Assembly: GCA_003141715.1 (NCBI GenBank)
Contig: PLNF01000078.1
Coordinates: 7,011 to 62,955 of the forward strand
Length of the DNA: 55,945 nucleotides
Direction of reading: 5' to 3'
Source of the DNA: Bacteroidales bacterium
Lineage (GTDB): Bacteria; Bacteroidota; Bacteroidia; Bacteroidales; VadinHA17
The notes below the pieces were generated by a model that was not told where the DNA came from, did not search any database, and saw nothing but the letters and a program-made list of their open reading frames with translations. The translations under genes were made by a program, and so were the position numbers. The first letter of the stretch is position 1. The number at the start of each line of letters is the position of its first letter. Below, piece after piece: positions 27,163-36,452 of the stretch.

Positions 27163-27699
27163 ATGAAAGAAATCCGTATACTTGATAAAAAGTTCAGAGA
27201 ATTTTTAACTGAAAAGGCTATACAGCAGAGGATTGAAGAACTTGCCAGGCAGATGAATAACGATCTTGCAGAAAAGGAGGTGGTCTTTCTTGGTATTCTG
27301 AACGGAGCATTTCTTTTTGCCGCTGATCTTTTCAGACGTATCGACTTTCCGGCGAGGATATCATTTGTGAAACTTGCTTCATATCAGGGAACAAGCTCTT
27401 CGGGATTAATAAAAGAGCTTATCGGTTGGAATGAAGATATCAAAAACAAAACGATTGTCGTGGTGGAAGATATCGTTGATACAGGAAATACTTTGGAACG
27501 AATTGTGGATGAGCTTGTTATAAGAAAAGCTGCTGAAGTGAGAATTGCAGCTATGCTTTATAAACCTGCAGCATATACTAAGGATATCGCTCTTGATTAT
27601 ATAGGATTCGAAATACCGAATGATTTTGTGGTTGGATATGGCCTTGACTATGATGGTTTCGGACGTAATCTGCCATCCGTTTATACATTAATTAAATAA
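27163..27699 (+). CDS. hpt: Hypoxanthine phosphoribosyltransferase
   Basis: The ORF track starts at 27091, but MKEIRILDKKFREFL at 27163 is the family start and gives 178 aa. It salvages hypoxanthine (and possibly guanine) to nucleotides using PRPP. The PRPP-binding motif is TIVVVEDIVDTGNTLERIV. FLGILNGAFLFAADL and the C-terminal IGFEIPNDFVVGYGLDY complete the type I PRTase signature. The one-mismatch -7 box at 27126-27133 agrees with the later start. It is followed closely by adk. Confidence 0.95.
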   Translation: MKEIRILDKKFREFLTEKAIQQRIEELARQMNNDLAEKEVVFLGILNGAFLFAADLFRRIDFPARISFVKLASYQGTSSSGLIKELIGWNEDIKNKTIVVVEDIVDTGNTLERIVDELVIRKAAEVRIAAMLYKPAAYTKDIALDYIGFEIPNDFVVGYGLDYDGFGRNLPSVYTLIK

Positions 27700-27723
27700 T
27701 TCATAATTCGTAATTCATAATTT
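27698..27723. repeat. AATTCATAATTCGTAATTCATAATT repeat
   Basis: Three AATTC-type units in tandem in the 34-base gap between hpt and adk. Such AT-rich units are common Bacteroidota intergenic repeats. Function not evident. Confidence 0.55.
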
Positions 27724-27733
27724 AATTTATCCT

Positions 27734-28309
27734 ATGGTTAATTTTTTGATTTTTGGCCCTCCCGGTTCAGGTAAGGGAACGCAGTCAGTCAGACTGGCTG
27801 AGAAATTCAATCTTATTCATTTTTCAACAGGCGACATGCTTCGGGCCGAGATTACTGCCGGTACTGAACTTGGTAAAAAAATGAGCCTAATTATGTCGAA
27901 AGGTGAATTAGTCCCCGATGAGGTGGTGATTGAAATGATTGCTCATAAGATAGATACAAGTAAAGGGTCGGCTGGATTTCTCTTTGACGGATTTCCACGT
28001 ACTGTTGCTCAGACAGTTTCTCTCGAAAAAATGTTAAATGACCGTGGTATGAAGATTGATCAGATGCTGGTTCTGGATGTTGATCATGATGAGCTCGTTA
28101 AGAGATTAATAGCCAGAGCTGAATTGTCAGGAAGACCTGATGACAAGGATCCTGCAGTTATCGAAAACAGGATTGATGTTTATAAGGAGAAAACAGAACC
28201 AATAATTAATTACTGTAATCAGAAAGGACTATATCAGCCTGTAAATGGTATGGGTACGATTGATGATATATTCAAGAGACTCTCTGATTATATGAAAAAG
28301 CTGGTTTAG
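27734..28309 (+). CDS. adk: Adenylate kinase (short-lid form)
   Basis: 191 aa. It balances ATP, ADP and AMP. The P-loop is GPPGSGKGTQS (residues 8-18). AMP-site motifs are FSTGDMLRAEI and FLFDGFPRTVAQ. After RLIARAELSGRPDD the lid is short and lacks the four-Cys zinc insertion found in long bacterial forms, which fits Bacteroidota. It is probably co-transcribed with hpt (34-base gap); a GC-rich palindromic repeat follows the stop. Confidence 0.96.
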   Translation: MVNFLIFGPPGSGKGTQSVRLAEKFNLIHFSTGDMLRAEITAGTELGKKMSLIMSKGELVPDEVVIEMIAHKIDTSKGSAGFLFDGFPRTVAQTVSLEKMLNDRGMKIDQMLVLDVDHDELVKRLIARAELSGRPDDKDPAVIENRIDVYKEKTEPIINYCNQKGLYQPVNGMGTIDDIFKRLSDYMKKLV

Positions 28310-28324
28310 CCCCATGTCCCTATT

Positions 28325-28405
28325 GACCCCCTAAATCCCCCCAAGGGGGGACTTTGAAATCCTTCTCTGTTTTCAGCCCCCCTTGGGGGGTTTGGGGGTA
28401 GGGGA
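28325..28405. repeat. C/G-run palindromic intergenic repeat, member 1
   Basis: Two arms, gaccccctaaatcccccc with aaggggggac and cagccccccttggggggttt, form a long imperfect inverted repeat around a 25-base centre. It lies between adk and obgE. One of five related elements in the window. Confidence 0.75.
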
Positions 28406-28473
28406 AAGGACTATTACTATTTTATTAAAATTGATTTAATATCATTTACTTATAGTTTTGAAAAATAAAGGAT

Positions 28474-29466
28474 ATGTCCGGATCAAATTTTGTCGATTAT
28501 GTAAAAATTTATTGCCGCTCAGGTAACGGAGGCGCCGGATCAGCTCATTTCCGCAGGGAAAAATTTGAACCCAAAGGCGGACCTGACGGAGGTGATGGCG
28601 GAAGAGGAGGACACATAATATTGAGAGGTAATGATCAGATGTGGACTCTTCTGCATTTAAAATATCAGCGTCATATATTTGCAGAGAATGGTGTCGGGGG
28701 TAGCAGGCAACAGTCAACCGGAGCTGAAGGAAAAGATGTGATTGTCCAGGTTCCTCTTGGTACAATTGCAAAAAACAGTGAAACAGGAGAGTCAATTTTT
28801 GAAATAACAAAGAATGGTGAAGAAAAGATCCTTGCAAAAGGAGGAAGGGGAGGACAGGGAAATGTCCATTTCAAATCACCAACCAACCAGACCCCGAGAT
28901 ATGCCCAGCCCGGAGAACCCGGGATTGAGGAAGAATTTATTCTTGAGCTTAAAATACTGGCTGATGTAGGACTCGTAGGATTTCCGAATGCAGGCAAATC
29001 AACTCTGCTGTCGGTAGTTTCTGCTGCCAAGCCTAAGATTGCCGATTATGCTTTTACTACGCTTGTCCCCAACCTCGGAATCGTAAGTTACAGGGACGAA
29101 AAGTCTTTCGTCATGGCAGATATTCCGGGTATTATCGAAGGAGCTCATGAAGGCAAGGGTTTGGGAATTAGGTTCCTAAGGCATATTGAAAGAAATTCGA
29201 TGCTTCTTTTCCTGGTGCCTGCCGACAGCAAAAACATTAAAGAGGAATATGAAATCCTTATTAATGAACTAAAAATGTACAACCCTGAACTTCTTGATAA
29301 GAAACGTGTTCTAGCTATTTCAAAGACAGATATGCTTGATGAAGAACTGATAAATGAGATAAGAAATGATCTGCCTGATATTCCAAGGGTGTTTATCTCC
29401 TCTCTTACAGGTCAGGGCATAGTTACATTAAAGGATATGATTTGGAAAGTACTTAACTTCGACTGA
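28474..29466 (+). CDS. obgE: Obg-family GTPase
   Basis: 330 aa. It is a ribosome-assembly and stress GTPase. The glycine-rich Obg fold (residues 1 to about 160) shows [34 protein letters not shown] and [13 protein letters not shown]. The G domain has G1 [10 protein letters not shown]2 TT in [12 protein letters not shown]3 DIPG and G4 SKTD. The variable C-terminal OCT domain seen in some bacteria is absent, as usual in this phylum. Confidence 0.97.
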   Translation: MSGSNFVDYVKIYCRSGNGGAGSAHFRREKFEPKGGPDGGDGGRGGHIILRGNDQMWTLLHLKYQRHIFAENGVGGSRQQSTGAEGKDVIVQVPLGTIAKNSETGESIFEITKNGEEKILAKGGRGGQGNVHFKSPTNQTPRYAQPGEPGIEEEFILELKILADVGLVGFPNAGKSTLLSVVSAAKPKIADYAFTTLVPNLGIVSYRDEKSFVMADIPGIIEGAHEGKGLGIRFLRHIERNSMLLFLVPADSKNIKEEYEILINELKMYNPELLDKKRVLAISKTDMLDEELINEIRNDLPDIPRVFISSLTGQGIVTLKDMIWKVLNFD

Positions 29467-29475
29467 TATTAATAA

Positions 29476-30072
29476 ATGCTTGAACGATTTGACCAACAGC
29501 TTTTTTTGTTTATTAATTCATCAAATTCGCCATTCTTCGACCAGGTGATGTATGCAATTAGCGGGAGATTAATCTGGGTTCCGTTATACCTTACCATTCT
29601 TATTTTTTTGGGTGTTAAATACAAAAGGAAATTCCTTATTATACTCATTTTTATAATTCTGGCTGCCACACTGTCTGACCAGACATCTGTTATTCTTAAA
29701 AATATTATTCATCGTTTACGTCCCTGTCATGAGCCATCTCTTATAAGCGTTGTCCATCTGGTAAACGGTGAATGCGGAGGGATATACGGTTTTGTTTCTT
29801 CACACGCTACAAACACCTTTGATGTTGCTCTGCTCAGTCTGTCATTTATAAAAAAAAGATGGTACTCAATAAGTATTATTTTATGGGCAGGAATTATTAG
29901 TTATAGCAGGGTCTACCTTGGCGTTCACTATCCGGGTGATGTGTTATGCGGCTCACTTCTCGGTGCGTTTATAGGCTGGAGCATCTATAAACTTTATGTA
30001 CTGACTGACAATAGGATACTAAAGTACAATCCTTATTTTGATTCGCCCCAAAGTCTCCCATCAACTCATTAA
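29476..30072 (+). CDS. PAP2-family membrane phosphatase
   Basis: 198 aa, about five membrane helices. The three PAP2 catalytic motifs are present: KNIIHRLRP (motif 1), SSHATNTF (motif 2) and SRVYLGVHYPGDV (motif 3, with catalytic His). Such enzymes remove phosphate from lipid diphosphates or phosphatidic acid outside the inner membrane. Undecaprenyl-diphosphate phosphatase, phosphatidylglycerophosphatase or lipid A phosphatase are possible; sequence alone does not separate them. It starts 9 bases after obgE, and lplA follows 11 bases after its stop. Confidence 0.88.
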   Translation: MLERFDQQLFLFINSSNSPFFDQVMYAISGRLIWVPLYLTILIFLGVKYKRKFLIILIFIILAATLSDQTSVILKNIIHRLRPCHEPSLISVVHLVNGECGGIYGFVSSHATNTFDVALLSLSFIKKRWYSISIILWAGIISYSRVYLGVHYPGDVLCGSLLGAFIGWSIYKLYVLTDNRILKYNPYFDSPQSLPSTH

Positions 30073-30083
30073 GCTATACATTC

Positions 30084-31034
30084 ATGTATTGCATAAATCT
30101 GGAATCGTTCGACCCATTCTTCAATCTTGCAATTGAAGAGTCACTTTTTAAAAACAGCAAAGAGGAATATCTGATACTTGGTGTCAATGATCTCTCTGTA
30201 ATTATAGGTAAACATCAGTCGGGGCACATGGAGGTAAATACAAAGTTTGTCAATGAAAATCATATCCCGGTAATAAGAAGAATTTCAGGCGGAGGAACAG
30301 TTTTTCATGATCATGGAAACCTGAATTTCAGTTTTATCAGGCAAAGTGAAAGTGGCAAACAGGTCGACTTCCGGAAGTACACCCAACCGGTCATAGATTT
30401 TTTAAAATCCGTTGGAGTTGAAGCGAGATTTGAAGGGAAAAATGATCTGAAAGTTGATGGTTTAAAGATATCGGGGAATGCAGAGCATATTCACGGTAAC
30501 CGGGTACTTCATCATGGAACATTACTATTCAGCACCTCACTGGAAATGCTTCGGAATTCCATTCGGAAAGATACTTCATGCTATACATCTAGAGGAGTTG
30601 CCTCGAACTCATCATCTGTTGTAAATCTGAATGAGAAAATTGACTGTTTTCAGGATATTAATGAATTCAGATCAGAAATGATGAATTATTTCCTGAAAAA
30701 CTATTCTGATAATTTTCCTTATAACCTTACTCAGGCAGAAATACAGCAATCGCAATCTATAGCTGATTCAAAATATAAAACATGGGAGTGGAACTGGGCG
30801 TACGGCCCGGAGTACACTTTTAATAATAATTTTGAAATAAATAAATCACATCATTCGTGCAGTCTGTTTATAAAGGACGGGATTATCCGGAACTGTACTA
30901 TTGAAGGGAGCGATCAGATGAAGAGCGCTTCAAAAAAGCTTATTGGGCGCAGGCACATGATCAGCGATTTATCAGAAGTTTTCCGGAATGGAAATATTTT
31001 TTTAACTGAAGAGGAAATCTTTAATTTCTTTTAA
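30084..31034 (+). CDS. lplA: Lipoate-protein ligase A family protein
   Basis: 316 aa. It activates lipoate with ATP and attaches it to lipoyl domains. The catalytic domain shows FFNLAIEESLF, VIIGKHQSGHMEVN, RRISGGGTVFHDHGNLNFSF and the lysine-bearing NDLKVDGLKISGNAEHI followed by HHGTLLFSTSL. A C-terminal accessory domain follows (KTWEWNWAYGPEYTF and onward). Together with lipA and lipB this gives both salvage and synthesis routes in one window. An octanoyl-transfer variant cannot be excluded. Confidence 0.92.
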   Translation: MYCINLESFDPFFNLAIEESLFKNSKEEYLILGVNDLSVIIGKHQSGHMEVNTKFVNENHIPVIRRISGGGTVFHDHGNLNFSFIRQSESGKQVDFRKYTQPVIDFLKSVGVEARFEGKNDLKVDGLKISGNAEHIHGNRVLHHGTLLFSTSLEMLRNSIRKDTSCYTSRGVASNSSSVVNLNEKIDCFQDINEFRSEMMNYFLKNYSDNFPYNLTQAEIQQSQSIADSKYKTWEWNWAYGPEYTFNNNFEINKSHHSCSLFIKDGIIRNCTIEGSDQMKSASKKLIGRRHMISDLSEVFRNGNIFLTEEEIFNFF

Positions 31035-31040
31035 ATTTTT

Positions 31041-31092
31041 TATTACACAAAGATGCACAGAGGATTCACAGAGGAACACAGAGAAAAAGAGA
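31041..31092. repeat. CACAAAG/CACAGAGG-type repeat upstream of plsC
   Basis: Reads ttacacaaagatgcacagag and continues with ATTCACAGAGGAACACAGAG. A diverged relative of the CACAAAGG repeats, lying directly in the plsC leader six bases before the ATG. Confidence 0.5.
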
Positions 31093-31098
31093 CAATAA

Positions 31099-31845
31099 AT
31101 GGATATCTTTAAATCATTAATTGTTTGGTTCATAGGCATTTGCTTTGTCATTGTGACATTTCCTGTAAACCTGATAATATGGGTGCTGGCTCTGCCATTT
31201 GACAGGAATAGAGCACTTATTCACTGGTTCCTGATGCACGAAAGTCTCTTTCTTTCATTTTTAATACCAATCTGGACAATCCACATTGAGGGTAGAGAAA
31301 AAGCAATGAAAGGGACTATTTATGTTATCATTTCAAACCATCAGTCGGTTCTCGATATTCTTCTGGTAAATTGCCTCAGGTACAAATTCAAATGGATATC
31401 GAAAATTGAAAATTTTAATGTTCCTGTTATTGGCTGGTACTTAAAAATGGCTCAATATATTGTTGTTGACCGCGGAAATGAGGAGAGCAAGATCGAAATG
31501 CTTGAAAAGTCATATAATTGTCTTAAAAAGGGAATTTCAATTTTGATGTTTCCCGAGGGTACCCGCTCTCTGAACAATGAGATTGGTTTTTTTAAAAGAG
31601 GAGCTTTTCAGCTTGCATTACAGGCGGGTGTTCCAATCCTTCCTGTTCTGATTGACGGTACAGGAGGGATTCTTCCAAAACATGGTCTGGTTTTCGGAAG
31701 TGGTCATCAGATCAGGATAAAGGTACTGGATCAAGTTAATCCTGCTGATTTTGGGACAGATAATCCGGACGATCTTGCAAAGCAATTCAGTTCATTGATG
31801 ACAACCAGGTTAGTGGAATTAAGAGCTCAAAACAGTCCCCGATGA
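31099..31845 (+). CDS. plsC: 1-acyl-sn-glycerol-3-phosphate acyltransferase
   Basis: 248 aa. It acylates lysophosphatidic acid to phosphatidic acid at the inner membrane. Two N-terminal hydrophobic segments (IVWFIGICFVIVTFPVNLIIWVLAL and the region before IPIWTIHIEG) anchor the protein. Block I is SNHQSVLDI (HX4D), block III FPEGTRS, and block IV is around VPILPVLIDGTGGILPKHG. The stop overlaps the next gene by 4 bases (ATGA), which implies translational coupling. Confidence 0.94.
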   Translation: MDIFKSLIVWFIGICFVIVTFPVNLIIWVLALPFDRNRALIHWFLMHESLFLSFLIPIWTIHIEGREKAMKGTIYVIISNHQSVLDILLVNCLRYKFKWISKIENFNVPVIGWYLKMAQYIVVDRGNEESKIEMLEKSYNCLKKGISILMFPEGTRSLNNEIGFFKRGAFQLALQAGVPILPVLIDGTGGILPKHGLVFGSGHQIRIKVLDQVNPADFGTDNPDDLAKQFSSLMTTRLVELRAQNSPR

Positions 31846-32618
31846 CGCAAAGTTTGTCATATCGAAGAATGCTCAGTAAGATGCATTACTATAACTATCA
31901 GAATGGACTGATAATTCATCATGTGAACCAGGAAGGCGGATGGGAAAGTCACCAGGAGCACTGCAGGAGTTTTATAATCAAAGCATTGGAATTATACAAG
32001 CCTGAAAAGATAACCGTTCTTGGCAGCGGATGGCTTCTTGATCTGCCCTTTGCAGAGTTGATTGAGAGAACCGGCAGAGTCTGCCTGATAGATATAATTC
32101 ATCCACCGGATGTTATAAACCAGGCTGGAAGTTTTAATAATGTTGAGTTAATAGAACAGGATATCACCGGAGGATTAATTGAAGAAGTATGGCAACTGAC
32201 AGAAAAATACTCGTTTTTTAAAAAGTTGAAATCGCTTGAGAATATAATTATACCTGAATTTAAACCGGATGGTGATCCCGGAATGGTTATTTCACTTAAT
32301 ATCCTTACCCAGCTCGAGTCACTATTGATAGATTTTTTAAAAAAGAGGGCAAAAATTAAGGAAGAAGAATTTGACTTTTTCAGAACTGAGATACAGAGGA
32401 AGCATATTGATTTTCTTAAGAAGCACAGGTCAGTTCTAATTACAGATTATGCTGAGGTTATTACGAACAGGTCCGGAAGTGTTAAGTCTATTCCAACTTT
32501 GTTAACTGATCTTCCGCAATCTCAGTTTACTGAAGAATGGACATGGAATTTTGATCAGACAGGAGCTGATCTGTACAACAGCAGAAGTCAATTCAAAGTT
32601 GTAGCCTTAATAACCTGA
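31842..32618 (+). CDS. Uncharacterised protein with a possible Rossmann/methyltransferase-like core
   Basis: 258 aa, no signal peptide or membrane helix. A central KITVLGSGWLLDLPFAELIE followed by RVCLIDIIHPP looks like a nucleotide- or SAM-binding beta-alpha-beta unit, with a charged helical second half (KKRAKIKEEEFDFFRTEIQR). I do not recognise a named family. Its start overlaps the plsC stop, so it may be linked to lipid synthesis, but that rests on position only. Confidence 0.65.
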   Translation: MTQSLSYRRMLSKMHYYNYQNGLIIHHVNQEGGWESHQEHCRSFIIKALELYKPEKITVLGSGWLLDLPFAELIERTGRVCLIDIIHPPDVINQAGSFNNVELIEQDITGGLIEEVWQLTEKYSFFKKLKSLENIIIPEFKPDGDPGMVISLNILTQLESLLIDFLKKRAKIKEEEFDFFRTEIQRKHIDFLKKHRSVLITDYAEVITNRSGSVKSIPTLLTDLPQSQFTEEWTWNFDQTGADLYNSRSQFKVVALIT

Positions 32619-32727
32619 TGAAATTAAGAAAGGCAAGGTCAAATTGTGTTAAATTCCGAAATAAGAAGGTCCAAGCTAAATATTTGTTAGTTTCAAAGTT
32701 TTAAAAACTAATTGGATATCTCTAATT

Positions 32728-32835
32728 ATGAATAAAACAATAATTGCTTTATTTGTCTTTACCCCCTTCCCAACCTTCCCCCATCCCCCACGGGGGGGAC
32801 CGAGCGTTAAGAACTTGCCCGGTGGGCAAGTTTAG
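32728..32835 (+). pseudogene. Possible gene 5' remnant running into a palindromic repeat
   Basis: An ATG opens MNKTIIALFVF, which looks like the start of a signal peptide or membrane helix, and then runs into the C/G-run repeat (TPFPTFPHPPRGG) and stops after 35 codons. It could be the 5' stub of a gene broken by the repeat or a chance ORF. Not in the ORF track because of length. Confidence 0.25.
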
Positions 32836-32895
32836 CGAAGGTGCCAGACTGCTGGGGTGGCCTTTTCCCCCTTGGGGGAAACAGGAAAGGGGGTT
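32760..32895. repeat. C/G-run palindromic intergenic repeat, member 2
   Basis: The outer arms are acccccttccc and ggaaagggggt. Inside are cccccacggggggg and a perfect hairpin AACTTGCCC-GGT-GGGCAAGTT (32812-32832). It fills much of the 352-base gap before the APC permease; the flanking 32619-32759 holds no gene beyond the short remnant ORF noted. Confidence 0.75.
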
Positions 32896-32970
32896 TTTCA
32901 AAGGAAAAGTTTAAACATTAACATCAAGAATAATTTTACTTCTTTTTGAAGATTAATAAATTGAAACTTT

Positions 32971-34362
32971 ATGAATAATATCAAATTTGAAAATAATTCA
33001 GGCAATATAGAATTAAAAAGAGAATTAGGTCTTGCTGCCGCAGTAGCTATTGTAGTTGGTAATTGTATCGGTTCGGGCATCTTTACTTCGGCAGCTTCCC
33101 TGGCTGCTGCATCAAATCCGAAAACCGCAATAATTGCATGGATAATTACATCGGCCGGGTCTTTGTTGATTGCGTTAAGTTTTGCAAGCCTTGGTACTGC
33201 CATGCCAAGAACAGGTGGTCCCATTGTTTATACAAGGGCTGCATTCGGTGATTTTGCAGGCTTCTTAATTGCCTGGACATACTGGATAGGAGCCTGGGTA
33301 GGGAATGCAGCTATCATTACAGCTTTTATGCTTTATTTCACTTATTTTGTTCCTGGTGCAACGACACCCATATTGGCATTCTTAATTACTTCTGGTGTAT
33401 TGTGGTTTTTTACTATAATAAATATTCTTGGTGTTAAAGGAGCAGGCCGGGTTAGCATAGTAACCACGATATTGAAAGTAGGTGCCCTGGTGGTATTTGT
33501 AATAATTGCTGCATTGCATTTTAATCCGGCGATGCTTAGAACTGTGTCAAGTGTAAAGGTCTCAGGAATGAGTACGTTGCCGGCAGCAATTGCAATCGCA
33601 CTCTGGGCTTTTGTAGGAATAGAAAGTGCAACAGTTCCTGCAGGGGAAATTAAAAATCCACAAAAAAATATCAGAAAAAGCACAATATATGGTACTTTAA
33701 TTGCAGCTGCAGTGTACATTATCGTTTCGGTAGTGGGTATGGGTGTCCTGGATCAGTCAACACTGGCCGGATCCAATGCACCTCTTGCAGATATTATAAA
33801 CAAAGCAACAGGTGGCAACTGGGGTGGAAACTTTATTGCATTGGGAGCTATAGTATCTACTCTTGGTGCCTCCTCAGGCTGGATATTAACCACTGCAAGG
33901 AGTGCATTTGGCGCTTCTCAGGATAAGCTTTTTCCGGCGATGTTCGGGAAAATACATCCAAAGTATCTGACACCGGTTACTTCTCTTATAATAAGTGGTC
34001 TGGCAGCTAATATCCTTCTTATTTTGAACTATATGGGTACATTAAGTTCAGCTTTTAATTTTATGCTGTTACTCGCTACCCTGGCATTTTTACCGGCTTA
34101 TGCTTTTTCGGCAGCAGCTGATATTGTGCTCCTGAAGAATCATTCATCAGATTTTAATCTTTTCAGTTTTCTGAAAAATTCCTTCTTTGCCTTGCTTGCT
34201 TTTGGATATTCTATATATGCAATCTATGGCACAGGAGCCAAAGTTGTAATGTATGGGTTTATACTTATGTTAGCAGGTATTCCGGTCTATCTGTTTATGA
34301 TGCTCCAGAATAATAAAAAAGATAAGGCGGTTGATAATTTGAGAAAAGATGCAGGGGTATAG
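32971..34362 (+). CDS. APC-superfamily amino acid permease
   Basis: 463 aa, about 12 membrane helices. The first helix carries the unwound-helix signature VGNCIGSGIFTSAASLA and is followed by SLGTAMPRTGGPIVYTRAAFG, both typical of the AdiC/PotE-like branch. WAFVGIESATVPAGEIKNPQKN in helix 6 is the usual substrate-binding region. A soluble N-terminal tail of about 17 residues and a short charged C-terminus are present. Substrate class (amino acid or polyamine, antiport or symport) is not determined. No decarboxylase gene is adjacent. Confidence 0.9.
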   Translation: MNNIKFENNSGNIELKRELGLAAAVAIVVGNCIGSGIFTSAASLAAASNPKTAIIAWIITSAGSLLIALSFASLGTAMPRTGGPIVYTRAAFGDFAGFLIAWTYWIGAWVGNAAIITAFMLYFTYFVPGATTPILAFLITSGVLWFFTIINILGVKGAGRVSIVTTILKVGALVVFVIIAALHFNPAMLRTVSSVKVSGMSTLPAAIAIALWAFVGIESATVPAGEIKNPQKNIRKSTIYGTLIAAAVYIIVSVVGMGVLDQSTLAGSNAPLADIINKATGGNWGGNFIALGAIVSTLGASSGWILTTARSAFGASQDKLFPAMFGKIHPKYLTPVTSLIISGLAANILLILNYMGTLSSAFNFMLLLATLAFLPAYAFSAAADIVLLKNHSSDFNLFSFLKNSFFALLAFGYSIYAIYGTGAKVVMYGFILMLAGIPVYLFMMLQNNKKDKAVDNLRKDAGV

Positions 34363-34550
34363 CCACTTCGTGGCTAATTTTTTAAGAAAAAGAAAAGTGT
34401 GGGTGTAGTCATTTATCAACATTTTTTCTGAAATCGTAATTATCATTTAATCAGCTAAATATTTTAGATACTGCCTGATTACATTTTTTTCATTGTTAAA
34501 AATCACTCCGATTGTTGAAAAATTGACAAAAAACGCCTGTTCTAAATCGT

Positions 34551-34558
34551 TATATTTG
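34551..34558 (+). promoter_or_regulatory. -7 element of the parE-parC-aroK promoter
   Basis: TATATTTG matches TAnnTTTG exactly, 17 bases before the parE ATG, which predicts a very short leader. TTGACA lies at 34523-34528, somewhat far for the -33 box. Confidence 0.45.
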
Positions 34559-34575
34559 CGCAAAATTTCTGCAAA

Positions 34576-36420
34576 ATGTCAGTTGGTTATTCGGAAGAGC
34601 ATATAAAAACACTTGAGTGGAGAGAACATATCCGCCTGAGGCCCGGTATGTATATCGGGAAGCTTGGTGATGGGTCTTCCCAGGATGATGGGGTTTATGT
34701 CCTTCTCAAAGAGGTTATGGATAATGCCCTCGACGAGTACATGATGGGATACGGCAAAAAAATAGATGTCTCAATCAATGGAAAGGAGGTCAGAGTTCGC
34801 GACTGGGGTCGTGGAATACCTCTCGGTAAAGTACTTGACGCTGTCTCCAAAATGAACACAGGGGCAAAATACGATTCTAAAGCATTCAAAAAATCAGTGG
34901 GCCTAAACGGAGTCGGAGTGAAAGCTGTGAATGCCCTATCAAGTAAATTTGTAATAAGATCCATCCGTGACGGACAGGTTAAAGTAAGTGAATTTGAGCA
35001 TGGAAGAACAGTCATAGATCGTCCTCTTGAATCCACAACGGAGGAGAATGGAGTTGAAGTGATATTCCAGCCTGATGAAGAAATGTTCGGCAACTACTAT
35101 TACATTTCGGAATATGTAGATACAATGCTGAAAAACAATGTATATCTTAACTCCGGACTGGTAATCAATTTCAACGGGAATAAGTTTTTCTCACGAAACG
35201 GTCTTGTTGATCTGCTCAACGAGAATATGAGCAAGGAAGGTCTCTATCCGATCATTCATCTTACCGGTGAGGATATCGAGATAGCATTCACTCACGGATT
35301 GCAGTACGGAGAAGATTATTACAGTTTTGTCAATGGTCAGAATACAGCACAGGGCGGAACACATCTTATTACCTTCAGGGAAGCGATTGTTAAGACTATC
35401 AGGGATTTCTATAAAAAAGATTATGACCCCTCCGACATACGATCATCGATAATTGCAGCTATCAGCATAAAAGTTGAAGAGCCAATCTTTGAATCTCAGA
35501 CAAAGACAAAACTGGGATCGAAAGATATGGGGCCCGAGGGACCATCAGTCAGGAATTTTATCAGCGAGTTCATAAAGAAGCAGTTAGACGATTTCCTACA
35601 TAAAAACCCTGAAACAGCAAGAGCTATTCTAAAAAAAATACAGGACTCAGAGAAAGAGAGAAAAGCTATTTCATCAATTCAGAAACTCGCACGAGACAGG
35701 GCAAAGAAAGTGAGTTTACATAATAAGAAGCTGAGAGATTGCCGTGCACATTATAATACTAATGATGCAAATAAACTGGATTCAACTATCTTCATAACGG
35801 AAGGAGATTCAGCAAGCGGCTCAATTACTAAATCGAGAAATGTGGAAACACAAGCCGTCTTCAGCCTTCGCGGCAAACCTCTTAACTCTTTTGGTCTGAC
35901 TAAGAAGATTGTATATGAGAATGAAGAGTTTAACCTGCTTCAGGCTGCACTCAATATAGAAGACGGTATCGAAAACCTGAGGTATAATAATGTTGTGGTT
36001 GCTACTGACGCTGATGTCGATGGTATGCATATAAGGCTCCTCCTGCTCACATTCTTCCTTCAGTTCTTTCCCGATCTTGTAAGAAAGGGGCATGTTTATA
36101 TTCTTCAGACACCTCTTTTCCGGGTCAGGAATAAAAAAGAAACAAGATATTGCTATTCTCCCGATGAGAAAGCTAAAGCATTGAAAGCCCTTGGACCAAC
36201 TCCGGAGATAACACGTTTTAAAGGGCTCGGGGAGATTTCTCCTGACGAGTTCAAGAACTTCATCGGGAAAGATATGAGGCTCGAACCGGTGAGGATGAAG
36301 AAAAACGACTCTGTTAACGGATTCCTTGAATTTTTTATGGGGAAAAATACCCCTGACCGTCAGGATTTCATCATTGAAAACCTGAGAATTGAAGAGGATA
36401 TTATCGAGGAGGAAAAATAG
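34576..36420 (+). CDS. parE: DNA topoisomerase IV subunit B
   Basis: 614 aa. It is the ATPase subunit of the enzyme that decatenates chromosomes. GHKL motifs are [24 protein letters not shown] and [14 protein letters not shown]. The TOPRIM domain has [11 protein letters not shown] and [21 protein letters not shown]. The QTKTKLGS element closes the transducer. The size and the parC neighbour (32-base gap) argue for ParE rather than GyrB. Confidence 0.95.
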   Translation: MSVGYSEEHIKTLEWREHIRLRPGMYIGKLGDGSSQDDGVYVLLKEVMDNALDEYMMGYGKKIDVSINGKEVRVRDWGRGIPLGKVLDAVSKMNTGAKYDSKAFKKSVGLNGVGVKAVNALSSKFVIRSIRDGQVKVSEFEHGRTVIDRPLESTTEENGVEVIFQPDEEMFGNYYYISEYVDTMLKNNVYLNSGLVINFNGNKFFSRNGLVDLLNENMSKEGLYPIIHLTGEDIEIAFTHGLQYGEDYYSFVNGQNTAQGGTHLITFREAIVKTIRDFYKKDYDPSDIRSSIIAAISIKVEEPIFESQTKTKLGSKDMGPEGPSVRNFISEFIKKQLDDFLHKNPETARAILKKIQDSEKERKAISSIQKLARDRAKKVSLHNKKLRDCRAHYNTNDANKLDSTIFITEGDSASGSITKSRNVETQAVFSLRGKPLNSFGLTKKIVYENEEFNLLQAALNIEDGIENLRYNNVVVATDADVDGMHIRLLLLTFFLQFFPDLVRKGHVYILQTPLFRVRNKKETRYCYSPDEKAKALKALGPTPEITRFKGLGEISPDEFKNFIGKDMRLEPVRMKKNDSVNGFLEFFMGKNTPDRQDFIIENLRIEEDIIEEEK

Positions 36421-36452
36421 TAGAAATATTTTAATGAAGTGTGAGTTAATTT

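Noticed and set aside
28442-28837. 131-codon minus-strand ORF opposite obgE
   Set aside because: Antisense shadow of the well-supported Obg fold; also starts in the repeat region.
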